NCBI GenBank assembly: GCA_963281255.1
Contig: OY725503.1
Location: forward strand, 434,001 to 498,000
Source of the DNA: Aphrocallistes beatrix
Lineage: Eukaryota > Porifera > Hexactinellida > Sceptrulophora > Aphrocallistidae
DNA length: 64,000 nucleotides
Reading direction: 5' to 3'
Numbering within the stretch: position 1 is the stretch's first letter; every line of letters begins with the position of its first letter. The translations under genes and the position numbers were made by a program. Shown piece by piece: positions 29,939-40,169 of the stretch. The notes beneath the pieces were generated by a model that made no database searches, was not told the DNA's origin, and was given only the letters and a program-made list of their open reading frames with translations.

Positions 29939-31856
29939 ATGTATCATAGAGTATTACGTCCATTCATTCCTGCACTCACTGCTTCCACTCCACACACCTT
30001 GTGTAGAAGGTGGATGGGGATGGTAGATAAGAGAGGTGTTATGAAGCGAATGTACAGAGATGTGGAATATAAAAAGGAACCATGTGGATATTCAATTCTG
30101 CTGGACAATAGACCGCTCAATACACCTAAGGTAATTGAATGGAAGGGAACTTCTAACTTTGAGGGGCTTTTATCCATAGCTAAGTTATTAGTCCGAATAT
30201 TCAAGGGAGAACATATCATGCATGCCAACTGTCCCGTTTTAAGGCGGTTTCTCTTTATGGGATAATTCTCTCTGTCCCATTTTTACATGAAATTTCCCTA
30301 TTATGTCCCGCTTTTATTGAGTCCATGCATAATACTTTTCGATTGCCTCCCGCCATGTCCCGCGAAATTCAACACCTGTCCCGCTTTTATCATGGCTCAA
30401 GTTGGCATGTATGCCATAGACTCGTGGTATTTGATATAACAGTTGTATTTCTGACTGTATAAATAAGTCAACGTTAGAATTTGTCTAATCAAGCTAGGGT
30501 ACTCTACAGGGTAACAAGCTACTGCTGCCCAGTGAAGGGTTAGCTGCTGTTATTGCTCAAGAATGGAGCCAGCAAGGAGAAGAGATTCGTCGCAACTTCA
30601 TGCATCTCCACTCTCTAGCCTGTACAGTCCTAGACAACCCAACTCATGAGTCTGACGGAGATAGAGTAGAGAATATCCTGAAGATGTTACAAGCAGAACC
30701 AGTCTGTCTGTGGACGAGTCAGCCTGAAGCTTTCGCTAAACTGCAGAAGGAGAGATGGGGTTCCCTCTTGGATTGGTTTAATCTATTCTACGGAGTGAGG
30801 AGCTTAAGTCTTTTAATTCATTTTCTCCCTTCAAAGTACAGTTGATATTGGATATAGTAATAATGCCAAGGGCAGAAAATGTTTTACCAAATTATCACTA
30901 TATCCAATATCTACAGTTTTTTCCGTTTAAACTGATTCATTAGTGAAGTCTTCAGGAACGGAAAATTCCTAGAAACTTCTACAATGAAACTGTTTAGTAT
31001 TAAGATGAAAAGTTTTGTAACAGAGGAGATAGAATTAGGGTAAACCATTGGTGTGAACACTCAATCAGCTGTTTACATCAAAATGTCTCTCATAGATAAG
31101 TTTTGTAAAATAAAAATAACCTTTGTGGGTAAGGAAGGGCAATCATGAATATCTTATTCATTCTTGACTTGTCATCCATGCAGTGTTTCCCGCCTAGCGC
31201 GCTTAGCTAGTGGAATAACGTATTTCGTTGTTAGATAACAATTTACCCGAATAAACCGCACAAAATTGCAACATTAACTCACTTTCCAATAATCCTGAGG
31301 GAAAAACGGGCATGCCTAAGTTTCGGGACGGGATCATCCCGGAAAATCTAGGTACCTAATTTCCTGGACGGGACGAGTCAAGATACCTAATTTCCGGGAC
31401 GGGACAGAAAAGGTACCTAATTTCCGGGACGGTCGTCCCGGAAATTAGGCATGCCCGGGAAAAACTATACCCATGACTCCATTGGAATTAATTTCAAGCG
31501 CCAGATGAGCATTTTAAAGTTATTTTTAGGTCTCGCTCACTCCCAGTATTGACAAATTACTCTTCGAAATCCCGCCTAATTCTCTATCTCGACTGAGAGA
31601 AGTTCTGTCAGAGAAAGACAGCTGGCGGTTAGTAGGCCTACAGTTCGGTACAGATTCCTGCAGATCTCTTGTCATAGTGTCCGCTATGCTAGAAGGAGTT
31701 ATCTCCTGTGAACAAGCGGTAGGGGCTAGTCTCCTGGAAACGGAGTTCCAGTGTGGAACGTGGGGGAAGGTAGAGTGGGGACATGGAGTGGAAGAGGCAG
31801 AATTACTCAATAGATTGTCTGCTGCAGCTGTTTTTATTAAAGCATGCGATTATTAA
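29939..31856 (+). CDS. ATPAF2: ATP synthase F1 assembly factor 2 (ATP12 family)
   Basis: ATPAF2/Atp12 is a mitochondrial matrix chaperone that binds the F1 alpha subunit. There are three exons: 29,939-30,130, 30,510-30,794 and 31,530-31,856, with GT-AG borders and phase 0 junctions, giving 267 residues (human about 289). The N-terminus (MYHRVLRPF...LCRRW) is rich in Arg and fits a mitochondrial targeting sequence. Then come RMYRDVEY..., YSILLDNRPLNTPK joined to GNKLLLPSEGLAAVIAQEW, LHSLACTVLDNPTH, LWTSQPEAFAKLQKERW, WFNLFYG joined to VSLTPSIDKLLFEIP, and AVGASLLETEFQCGTWGKVEWGHG. This matches the ATP12 pattern, including the conserved W..IEW.H-type end. Intron 1 holds a MITE (30,218-30,415) and intron 2 a repeat block (31,306-31,460). 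Confidence 0.92.
30218..30415. mobile_element. MITE with TIR CATGCCAACT in ATPAF2 intron 1
   Basis: Ends ATGCATGCCAACT and GTTGGCATGTATGCC in opposite orientation, with inner GTCCCGC boxes. This is the longest member (about 198 bp) of the family seen at 10,123-10,269 and 52,693-52,799. Confidence 0.7.
31306..31460. repeat. Tandem and palindromic repeat in ATPAF2 intron 2
   Basis: Four units built on GGTACCTAATTTCCGGGACG with small changes, closed at both ends by GGGCATGCCTAA and its complement TTAGGCATGCCC, so the whole block can fold. It looks like a MITE whose inside was amplified in tandem. Confidence 0.7.
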
Positions 31857-32198
31857 ATTATTTGTATACCACGGCCAGTTTATTAATTGGGATCTATACG
31901 AGACTGTTAGCATTACAAATCGTTAGAATTTGTACCAAGGGATTTCCTATTATCAAAATCTATTATGGCAAGAGTTATAAGGGAAATTAAGATTGAATTT
32001 CTTAACTGGAATTCGTTCGATACATGTTTGTCTCAAAGGAATGCTTTGAAATCCCCTTCTTGGGTGTACACCAATCAATCTGCACTTTGAAATTGATGGA
32101 CAGTTGTATGTTTAATACCATTTCTGTTACGCACACTCATTTTCAAAAGAGAGGTATTCTCGTTTATGAAACGAAGCACACTTGTTTCAGTTTCAAGC

Positions 32199-32390
32199 AG
32201 GGTATTATACAGCCCTCCAGAGATACGCTCCTAGTCTCAAATCCCTAAATTTCCATAGCCTAAATCGAAAATAACATTATAATACAGGGTAATTGGGTAA
32301 TATTCTGGATTTTCACGTTCCTATACACTTTGAGGCTTAAAATCATACGCCTAAAGGAGAGTTGCACTCCTAGATAATCCTTTGGTTTCA
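32199..32390. repeat. Dispersed repeat, family H
   Basis: About 190 bp beginning GGGTATTATACAGCCCTCCA and ending near CTCCTAGATAATCC. A second copy, 38,558-38,744, sits inside a family A MITE, showing that the family has moved. No inverted ends are obvious. Confidence 0.65.
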
Positions 32391-32394
32391 AAGG

Positions 32395-32539
32395 TACAGT
32401 GGAATTCGCTTATTAGCAATATTGCTCTATTAGCAACCAATCTTCAGGTCCCAGGTGAAGATTTTGTGTTAATTCTGTTCCCTTATTAGCAACAATTTTA
32501 TGAGCAAAACTCGAGTTGCTAATAAGCGATTCCACTGTA
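32395..32539. mobile_element. Pogo/Tigger-like MITE, family B (copy B1)
   Basis: TA+CAGTGGAATTCGCTTATTAG at the left, and the complement GCGATTCCACTG+TA at the right. Its right end lies 20 bp before the SDHAF2 start codon. Confidence 0.85.
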
Positions 32540-32559
32540 AGTATATTCTCTATCTAGCC

Positions 32560-32925
32560 ATGTCTCTTACATCTTGCTACCCCAGAACACTCCTGTGTAT
32601 CAGAGCATTCAGTGCACAGTCCATTTCTTCTCAGAGATCCCGTCTCACCTACCAGAGTAGGAAGAGAGGAACGCTAGAAAGTGGTCTCCTCTTGTCCACG
32701 TTTATCCACCGATTTCTTGACACTTTCTCTGAGCGTGAATTGTGTCTCTATGATCAGCTGATCAACTCTAGCGAGGTAGATGATTGGTCGATTTATTACT
32801 GGGCCACGGGGAAAGATGAAGTCCCGCCTGAATTTGATAATGACGTCATGAGAAAGCTGCAGGAACACGCGCGGAATCGAATGAGGGAAGTGCGGAATGT
32901 ACAACCACCTCTATTCAGCGCCTGA
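32560..32925 (+). CDS. SDHAF2: Succinate dehydrogenase assembly factor 2
   Basis: SDHAF2 (Sdh5/SdhE family) helps insert FAD into the SDHA subunit of complex II in the mitochondrial matrix. This 121-residue, single-exon frame has a targeting-like N-terminus (MSLTSCYPRTLLCIRAFSAQ) and then the family core: RLTYQSRKRGTLESGLLLST (with the RKRG-type motif used in flavinylation), LCLYDQLINSSEVDDWSIYY, WATG and a C-terminal helix. An upstream in-frame ATG at 32,500 falls inside a MITE, so the ATG at 32,560 is preferred. The spacing to ATPAF2 is 0.7 kb. Confidence 0.9.
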   Translation: MSLTSCYPRTLLCIRAFSAQSISSQRSRLTYQSRKRGTLESGLLLSTFIHRFLDTFSERELCLYDQLINSSEVDDWSIYYWATGKDEVPPEFDNDVMRKLQEHARNRMREVRNVQPPLFSA

Positions 32926-33866
32926 AATGATTGGTTAACGATGTTTGTGAAAAAACGCGAAATATTACTCCTTATTTCTTGGCAAAGTGGGGTAGTCCCC
33001 TGGTAAAATTTATTTCTAGTTTCTAGAGTTTCATACTCCCATCACCATCAGAATTGATCATTTTTGGAAAGTTATCGCCAATATTTGTCCAAATTTGAGA
33101 ATCTCGGCATTTTATTAAATAATTACTGTCACCTTCCAGACCCCCCAGCTAGGTGTTGAGCAGACCCTCCCTCCCTAGAAGAAAATTCTACCCCCTAAAG
33201 CAGGTTTTTTTTTTGAGGTTGAGACCTTGGTGTAACTCAGCTTAATCATGGTGTAACCACCGAAAAAATATTAACCAAATATTGCCCACGCTGCAGCGGT
33301 CGACCCAAATCGTGGGTGTAACTCCCAAAATTCGTGGTGTAATTTTTACACCACAATCGCCCTTAAAAAACCCAGCTCTAAAGGAAACATTCTTAAACCA
33401 TTTAACATGGAGGCCGACAGGTTTAGTACAATTCCTACTCTAAAAAATTCCTTATATGGAATTAACAGTGGTGTTGACATCCGTCCTGGGAAATCTACTG
33501 GATAAAATTGCATTAATTTTGGAGCAAATTCCAAATTCCATCCAAGTTCTACGCCATGTTTATAAGATCATATTTTCACACCTTTGACTTTATTATATTC
33601 ACAAGCGCGCTTCTAGAGGAAATATCCTGTCGACGTTCCCTGTCCTAAACATTTTATAAAATAAATACTGTCACCTTCCAGACCCCCCAGCTAGGTGTTG
33701 AGCAGAGTCCCTCCCCCTAAAGGAAAATTTGTCTTGTGGTTTTCCCCCTGGAAACTCGCCATACCCTCCTAGAGAAAAAATCCTGATGACTTTCCCTGTC
33801 CTATCTTCTGTATTGTTACTGAGAGATTGTTGTTTAAAATAATCTCAAATTTTAATTAGATTTACT
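32926..33866. other. Spacer with an 80 bp direct repeat
   Basis: Bases about 33,117-33,200 and 33,659-33,735 are direct copies (CTGTCACCTTCCAGACCCCCC, AGCTAGGTGTTGAGCAGA). Several GGTGTAA boxes lie between them. No gene seen; the PEX19 promoter must lie at the right end. Confidence 0.5.
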
Positions 33867-35927
33867 ATGGCTGAAGCTGGAGATAAGAACAAGAATCCAG
33901 GTAATGTCTAGGTTGAGAATTAATTGTTCCATTTTTCATTTTAAAATCTTATAATTTCAATTCTTTTTTTGGCAAAATTCTTGCAATTTGATTCGAGGCG
34001 TAAATTCTAATTGAAATTTATTTATATAATTTTGTATATTTTCAAAAATTATCGATTCGAATCTAGACGAAAGGTGTCTCGGCTAAGTTTTATTTAGTAA
34101 AAGGTGTGAAAATATGAATATACAGATTATTGTTTCTATTTTTAACACCTGCCTATATCACACAGAACTGATAGAAGAAGATATCGATGACTTACTGGAC
34201 GTGCTAAAAGAATATGACACTCCTTCCAAACCACTTTCACACCCAGTGGCAGGAGAGAAACCATCTGACCCTAGCTCCATGCTACCTCCCGGAATGGATA
34301 TGTTAGGGGAATCTTTCGACCCTTCTCATCTAGAAGAACTGAACTCCATGATGGAAGGAATGTTAGGCAAAGATCTGTTGGAAGAGTACCAAGCTTTCTC
34401 TAAGGAATTGGAGGAGAATCTACCTGACATGTTTAACCTGCAAGGATTGGAGGTAAAATCTTTATTATTTTTATTCTGTCTGTCCGTATACGCGATCCTG
34501 CGGAATCTAACAGTCCGGTTTTTACTAAATTTGGCATTGAGTTACTTTATAGTGTATATGTGCACCTTATTTTCGCGAAATTTTGTGGTTACAGGCATCT
34601 ATAAATAGGTATACAGTAAAAACTTTTTTTTATCACTCTGGTTTATCCTTACTTTCGTTTTTTTCTTACTATTTCAGAATCTTAATTATGTAAAAAATCT
34701 ATATCAATTTCCATCGTTTTTTCTTACTGTTTGAACCTGTAAAGAAATAGTAAGAAAAAACCGGTTTCGACTGTATATTCATATTTTCACGCCTTTACTA
34801 CAAAGTTTTCACTATATCCAATTTTCTGTATTATTAACAGTTCTTGTATTAAATAACTTAGTTTTTAGAGTGAACTATTCTCTCCTTACAATCTAAACGA
34901 GAATCAGCCAGCTTCTAAACCAGCTAACAAAGCTACGAGCAAAACAGCAGACGAGACGATAGAAGATCTTCACAAGAATCTAGAGTTAGCTAACTCAGTT
35001 CTTCCTCCTGACCCTCCCTGTCTACAGAAAGAGGGAGAGAATATTCTCGGAATGGTGAAGGAGTTGATGGGGGATTTGCTGTCACGAGATGTCCTGTATG
35101 GACCTTTGAGAGATCTTTCTAAGCAGTATCCGAAACTGCTCGAGGAGAGAAAGGATATGAACGGAGATGATAGAAAGAGGTACAGTCGACTCCGTTTAAT
35201 AGGGTCTCTGTTTAATCGGGCCACTTTTGGCAGAACCGGAATAACTCTCACACATAGAAGCTACTACGAAATATTTTTGGTTAATAGGGTTCTCCGCTTA
35301 ATCAGGGCAAAATGTCCTCTGACCGATGTGACCCTATTAAGCGGAGTCAACTGTATTTCAGTCCTGCCAAAAGTGACCCGATTAAACAGTGATCCTGTCA
35401 CTGGAAAATTGGTCCGCGAAAACTTTGGTCCGGGGGGCCAATTTTCCATGGAATTTTGGTCCGGGAGACCAATTTCCATGGAATTTTGGTCCGGGGGGAC
35501 CAATTTTTTCAGGGAAAATTGGTCCTCCCCTGAAAATTTTGGTCCTACTATGGACCAATTTTCCTGAAAAAAATGGTCCCCCGGGCCAAAATTTTCGTGA
35601 CAAACCTATTAAGCGGAGTCGACTGTATTTAATGAAATCCCCGTCCAAAATTACTTAACCGAAGATGAGTTAGTGAAATTATTTAGTTTTATTTCCAATA
35701 GATATACACGTCAGTACAGTATTATACAGGAAGTATGTAAGCTCTACGAGACAGAATCAAACTCAGATTCACAAGAAACAAGAAATAACAGAGAAGAGAA
35801 AATACTCAAACTCATTCAGGAACTACAGTCACTAGGACAACCACCTCCTGGGGTCATAGAAGATGGACCAGCCATTCCCAACTTCTCCCAACTACTCGAA
35901 CCGAATAATTCCTGTCATCCTCAATGA
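33867..35927 (+). CDS. PEX19: Peroxisomal biogenesis factor 19
   Basis: PEX19 is the cytosolic receptor and chaperone for peroxisomal membrane proteins. There are four exons: 33,867-33,900, 34,166-34,452, 34,869-35,179 and 35,702-35,927. Their phases join to 285 residues (human 299). The N-terminal part reads ELIEEDIDDLLDVLKEYD (the PEX3-binding region). The middle has MMEGMLGKDLLEEYQAF. The C-terminal cargo-binding helical domain reads GMVKELMGDLLSRDVLYGPL, SKQYPKLLEER, QYSIIQEVCKLYETE and KILKLIQELQSLGQPPP. The last four residues are CHPQ, a CaaX-type farnesylation box in the place of human CLIM. The third intron is filled by nested MITEs whose left end supplies the donor GT. Confidence 0.93.
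35181..35627. mobile_element. Two family A MITEs with a nested foldback element in PEX19 intron 3
   Basis: A complete family A copy (35,181-35,355) abuts a second, partial one (to 35,627). The second is split by a 207 bp element at 35,396-35,602 with ends TGTCAC and GTGACA and repeated GGACCAATTTTC palindromes. The left TA of the first copy forms the T of the intron donor GT at 35,180-35,181. Confidence 0.8.
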
Positions 35928-36863
35928 ACTGAGCTTAGTTGTAATTTTATGAATGTTTGTATTGTGGGAATATTTGAGTTAGGACAGATCCGTATTGTAT
36001 ACAGAGCTAACACAGTGATTTAACTTAGCTATTAACAGAGTCAGTCAATACTGGACTTTAATAGTATTCCGTGCTAAGTTGACTAATTCATGAATTATCA
36101 ATGAATTACTCAAAATTTGAAACTAAAATAATGAAAAAAATATTTGATATTTCGCTTAGGGACTGAGCAATGTTGAGGTATATAATATGAGCAACCTTTT
36201 AACCACTTTTGGGCATAGAATCTGTACTAATGTTTGAGATTTTGAATAATTCATAATTCTTCATCATCTTTCAATGAATTAGTCAACTTAGATTCCGTCG
36301 ATTAAATTGTGTTTTGGCTAACATTATTTTGGTAACTAATGGAATTAATGAAACTTATTTGACAAAATAATGTTATTTAAGTGTTTTTTTTCCAGAATAA
36401 CACAATTTAATTGTCAAAACAAGAGACTACAGTGGAACCTGCGAATAACTGCCACTTAAACAGTCCCATTATCGACTTCTCCATTACAATTAACTTCTAT
36501 ATAACGACCACATGTACATAACGGCCATTTTTGTCGAGTCCCTTGGGCCGTTATAGACAGGTTTCAGTATATATGACACTGAGCAATAATGCAGGGTTAA
36601 ATTTAGCGAGTAATGGCGGGACACAAAGGGAAACTATTTACATGTGAAAGAGGAACTTCTCCAATTCTTTCTCGTTATACTCTTCTTCCCAGATTCTTAA
36701 CCTCTTTTATTCGTATTTAATACAGTCGACATTGGGTTTTTTTGACAGTTTCCATGCAAATGGGGTGTAAAACCCCCGATGTCTACTGTACATAATCTAT
36801 TTTCTGTGTGAACTCTGTTCAAATCTAAAATAATCTCTATTCTACACTTATCTCCTTAGTAGC
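35928..36863. other. Spacer with two small CAGT-type MITEs
   Basis: Bases 36,428-36,570 begin TACAGTGGAACCTGCGAATA and end near CAGGTTTCAGTA, with ATAACGGCC boxes inside. Bases 36,721-36,790 are a 70 bp mini-element (TACAGTCGAC...GTCTACTGTA). Both follow the CAGT/ACTG plus TA rule. No gene. Confidence 0.6.
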
Positions 36864-38189
36864 ATGTCTGTCTCCACTAACAGTAACCATGAGTCGTTCC
36901 TCGGGAAAGTGAAAGAGGAAATAAAGTCGGAAGCTATTCAGATTAAGCAAGAAATTCTCAAAACTAAAACAGAGCCAGATTTCAATAAAGATTTAATGCG
37001 AATCAAAAACGAGAGTATAGAATCTCTTCGCTTGAAACAGGAATGCATAGAAGCCGCCAAAGTGAAAGAAGAATTGATTCCAAACCTCACTCGGAAAGAC
37101 ACAGAACCGCTTTCAGACCCAGAGCAAACGGAGAAAACTGAGATTTCCCACGGTCTCCCTAAACAAACCTCAAAACCCAGACCGAAGCGGCCCAAACGCA
37201 GTGCACTCTCCCTCGAGAAAATCGCCTCAGTCGATACTGAAGACTTATTCGTCTACAACAGCGAAAACAACACCCCTCTGAAAAAAAGAATTGCTTCCAT
37301 CCAAGAAATGAGCGCAAATGAACCGATAATTGAAACAGAAGAAGACCGATATCCGTCCGAATTCTCCGCTCAAGTCAAACGCAAGAGGAGACAGAACATT
37401 GATGTTCTTTTCGACAAGTATGATAGCGGGATCGGGATATTGAACGAAGATGGGAGTATCGATACTGATGAGACTTTCCATCAGAATAAAGTCGAAACGT
37501 TACCCGAAATACACGAAGACACAGAATTAGATATCTTACTATCTCGTCCGAAGAAGTTCAAGAGTTCTCGTGGGCTAGATAGTCTAGAGAAAAGTGAGAT
37601 CGATGCCATCACTGAGAAGTACGACTTTCTCGATCAAAGTACGAAACATTTAAGCGAGTCAGTGAGTGAGTTTGAGGATATTCAGTTGAATTGGAGTCTT
37701 TCCAAAGAGTTCACTGTTCGGATTAAGTGCAGTCGATGCGTTTATTCGTTCCAAACCAGAAACGACAGTACTTTTGAAGATGTTATCGAGCGGTTAGCGC
37801 AAAAACTCGAGGTGGATGCGAATAAGATTATGCTTACACTGAAGGATGATACAGTGTCACCCTCTGACACTCCTCTATCTATCAACCTTGAAGAGAATTC
37901 GATTGTGGATGCGATCATTCTCTCCACGGCTATTCTAACTCAGTCACAACCAGACGAACCTAAGATTAAAATAAAAATTCAGTTTTCGAAGCAGTTAGGC
38001 GGGCAAATTCCAATACTCGCGCCTTTGAATACTGAATTGAATGGAATTTTGGATCAAATTTGTGAATCGAAGAATTTCACTGAGAAATTTCAGCTCCAGT
38101 TTGACGGTGAAATACTGAACTTATCTAGCACGCTGCAAGATTATGAAATTGAAGATGACGATGTTATTGATGCCATCATGGTAACGTGA
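36864..38189 (+). CDS. NFATC2IP: NFATC2-interacting protein / Rad60-Esc2 family, tandem SUMO-like domains
   Basis: A single-exon protein of 441 residues. The family (NIP45, Rad60, Esc2) uses two SUMO-like domains to bind the SUMO E2 UBC9 and acts in nuclear genome maintenance. The first about 290 residues are charged and low in complexity (KEEIKSEAIQIKQEI, RPKRPKRSALS as a likely nuclear signal, LDILLSRPKKFKSS). SUMO-like domain 1 is about residues 278-350 (EFTVRIKCSRCVYSFQTRND, KIMLTLKDDTVSPSDTPLSI, DAIIL). SUMO-like domain 2 is about residues 368-441 (IKIKIQF, FQLQFDGEILNLSSTLQDYE, DDDVIDAIMV), and the chain ends there without a diglycine, so it is not processed like SUMO. Confidence 0.85.
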   Translation: MSVSTNSNHESFLGKVKEEIKSEAIQIKQEILKTKTEPDFNKDLMRIKNESIESLRLKQECIEAAKVKEELIPNLTRKDTEPLSDPEQTEKTEISHGLPKQTSKPRPKRPKRSALSLEKIASVDTEDLFVYNSENNTPLKKRIASIQEMSANEPIIETEEDRYPSEFSAQVKRKRRQNIDVLFDKYDSGIGILNEDGSIDTDETFHQNKVETLPEIHEDTELDILLSRPKKFKSSRGLDSLEKSEIDAITEKYDFLDQSTKHLSESVSEFEDIQLNWSLSKEFTVRIKCSRCVYSFQTRNDSTFEDVIERLAQKLEVDANKIMLTLKDDTVSPSDTPLSINLEENSIVDAIILSTAILTQSQPDEPKIKIKIQFSKQLGGQIPILAPLNTELNGILDQICESKNFTEKFQLQFDGEILNLSSTLQDYEIEDDDVIDAIMVT

Positions 38190-38446
38190 TGAAGCGTATG
38201 GAATGCACAGATAATAGAATTCACTTATCAGTTCTTAATTGAGATTTCCAATTTGATTTTACTTAAATTCGTAATAATTTGTTATTTTAATTTATTTAGA
38301 TACGAAAATGCGTCGATTCAAAATGTATTCTCCCTTGATTTGCTCTATTATCTAGTACATACAAAGTAAACAATCATATACTGGTTTTATAAACATTTGC
38401 AGTAAATAACAACAAATTAGAGAAGCTACAATCTCATTTATTCAAG

Positions 38447-38800
38447 TATAGGTGACTCCGCTTAATCGGGACACTTTGGTCTCGGATATTTTGTCCCGAT
38501 TAAGCAGAGTTCCCAATTAACCGATGAAATTTAGGATTAGCTTCTATGTATAGGAACAGGGTATTATGCAGCCTTCCAGAGATACGCTCCTAATCTAAAT
38601 TTCTAGATTTTCATACGCCTAAACCGCTAAATGGCATTATAATATTGGGTAAATTGGGTATTTTTCTGAATTTTTACGCTCCTAAACACTTTCGGGCTTA
38701 AAATCATACGCCTAAAGGAGCGTCTCTCGCTCCTAGATAATTCCTTGTATGGGAACCATTCCGTTCCTGGAGACTTGTCCCGATTAAGCGGAGTTGACTA
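38447..38800. mobile_element. Family A MITE (A4) split by a family H repeat
   Basis: The left part GTGACTCCGCTTAATCGGGAC and right part GATTAAGCGGAGTTGAC are the two ends. The family H copy at 38,558-38,744 interrupts it at TATAGGAACA, so H moved after A4 landed. Confidence 0.75.
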
Positions 38801-39304
38801 TTTTAATAATAGATTAGCTTTTGCATCAGTGTAATCATTGAAGTTTTGTCTCATGTGCAAACCACACTTCCCAAAATCTAGAAATGCTTTAGAACTGATG
38901 CACCTGTTCAACCCACAAGGACGTCTTTAGAAACTCAGCATTCTTGAATTAGAGATATTATGACTAATGAATTAGCTTTGTCCACATAATTTATTGAGCA
39001 ATTGGATATCCTGTTACAGAGAGATATCTTTTGTTTCTCTAACATGATTTCATCATCCACGTTGAATGGCAGCAAATACCATTCAAAAGTTTTAATGCTT
39101 TATTAATGATTTCAGTGCAGCTTCTAGTATAGGAGATGCCTTAGGTCATGATCGGCGTGCGACGTCCGTCCGTCTGTCTGTCTGCTCGCTCCTGGAAATT
39201 CCATTGGACCAAATTCCGCCAAATTTGGACCATTATTTATATGATGGAGATTGAACCTAGGTGCGATTTTATTAGTGTCTGCCTTAGAAAGTATAGTTAG
39301 TATC

Positions 39305-39458
39305 TACAGTACAATCAACAAGTATGCTCTATTAGCAACCAATTTTCTAGCCCCAAGTGTAGATTTTGTGTTAATTCTGTTCCCTTATTAACAACTTCGC
39401 GTATTAGCAACCATTTTGTGAGCAAAACTCGAGTTGCTAATAAGCGAATTCCACAGTA
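39305..39458. mobile_element. Family B MITE (B2)
   Basis: Internal and right-end sequence (ATTAGCAACC, GAGCAAAACTCGAGTTGC, TAAGCGAATTCCACAGTA) fits family B. The left end is rearranged. Confidence 0.65.
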
Positions 39459-39526
39459 ATTCGTTTCACTTAATATCAATTTGCTTTTTAGTTTGATTGC
39501 GTAGAGAACGAATGAACATTATAAGC

Positions 39527-39680
39527 TCAGTTAGCAGGGTTGCCGTGGGAATATAATTTCAATACCAATTCCCACAGAAACCCACATGTGGGAATACCCA
39601 TAGGTTTAAATTCATTCCTATTCCCATCCCATATGGGAATACCCACAGATTCCCATTCCCACGGCAACCCTGTCAGTTAG
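39527..39680. mobile_element. hAT MITE with perfect 8 bp target duplication
   Basis: Element 39,535-39,672 (138 bp) has ends CAGGGTTGCCGTGGGAAT and ATTCCCACGGCAACCCTG. It is flanked by TCAGTTAG on both sides. The inside repeats TGGGAATACCCA palindromes. Confidence 0.92.
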
Positions 39681-39812
39681 GGAGAGGAAGTAACCTCTTC
39701 CTAGCCGCCCACCTAATCCCATTGTAAGTTGTACATCACAGAGTATCGCTACAAACTATTTTAAGTCGTAACACAATATTCACTAAAAATTCTCGCTACT
39801 AAACCTAGAATA

Positions 39813-40169
39813 CTAAGTTTTCGCTTCTACTTCTCTCTTCCCTGTTTCCACACCGAACTCGATCTTGGTTTTAGTGAGGTGCACCAAATCGTCCGAATAA
39901 GTTCCATCTACCTTTACAATCGGCGTCCTACTCGAGACGTAGGGTTTGAGTTTACAGTCCGTAAGATCAGGAACTATGAACTGATAGATCTTCCATTTCT
40001 GGATCCGATATTTCCCGCCTTTCGACCAGAATCCTCGTGAACCGGATCCCCTCCCTTTGTAGAAGAATCTGTTCCCGCTCTTACCAGTTAAGATAATTTT
40101 CTTCTTGTGCATTTGATATCTCCTTGTTGCGTTCAGGAAAAATCCTCCAATCCAGGATAACTGAACCAT
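39813..40169 (-). CDS. MRPL41: Mitochondrial large ribosomal subunit protein mL41
   Basis: mL41 is an animal and fungal mitoribosome protein. This single-exon frame of 118 residues has a basic N-terminus (MVQLSWIGGFFLNATRRYQM), a Gly/Arg-rich segment (KSGNRFFYKGRGSGSRGFWS) and the diagnostic core YRIQKWKIYQFIVPDL followed by TDCKLKPYVSSRTP. Human MRPL41 has VPEFVVPDLTGFKLKPYVS at this place. It is slightly shorter than human (137). A C-terminal tail rich in Lys/Glu replaces the usual end. Confidence 0.88.
   Translation of the reverse strand: MVQLSWIGGFFLNATRRYQMHKKKIILTGKSGNRFFYKGRGSGSRGFWSKGGKYRIQKWKIYQFIVPDLTDCKLKPYVSSRTPIVKVDGTYSDDLVHLTKTKIEFGVETGKREVEAKT

Larger units (their letters stand above)
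38190..39812. other. Spacer rich in nested MITEs
   Basis: It holds a family A MITE with a family H insertion (38,447-38,800), a TCTG/GTCC-rich stretch near 39,165-39,185, a family B MITE with a degraded left end (39,305-39,458) and a hAT element (39,527-39,680). It lies between the convergent ends of NFATC2IP and MRPL41. No gene. Confidence 0.6.

Noticed and set aside
32500..32559. Longer SDHAF2 N-terminus starting at 32,500
   Set aside because: These codons come from the right end of a family B MITE. The ATG at 32,560 gives a normal targeting sequence and the usual length.
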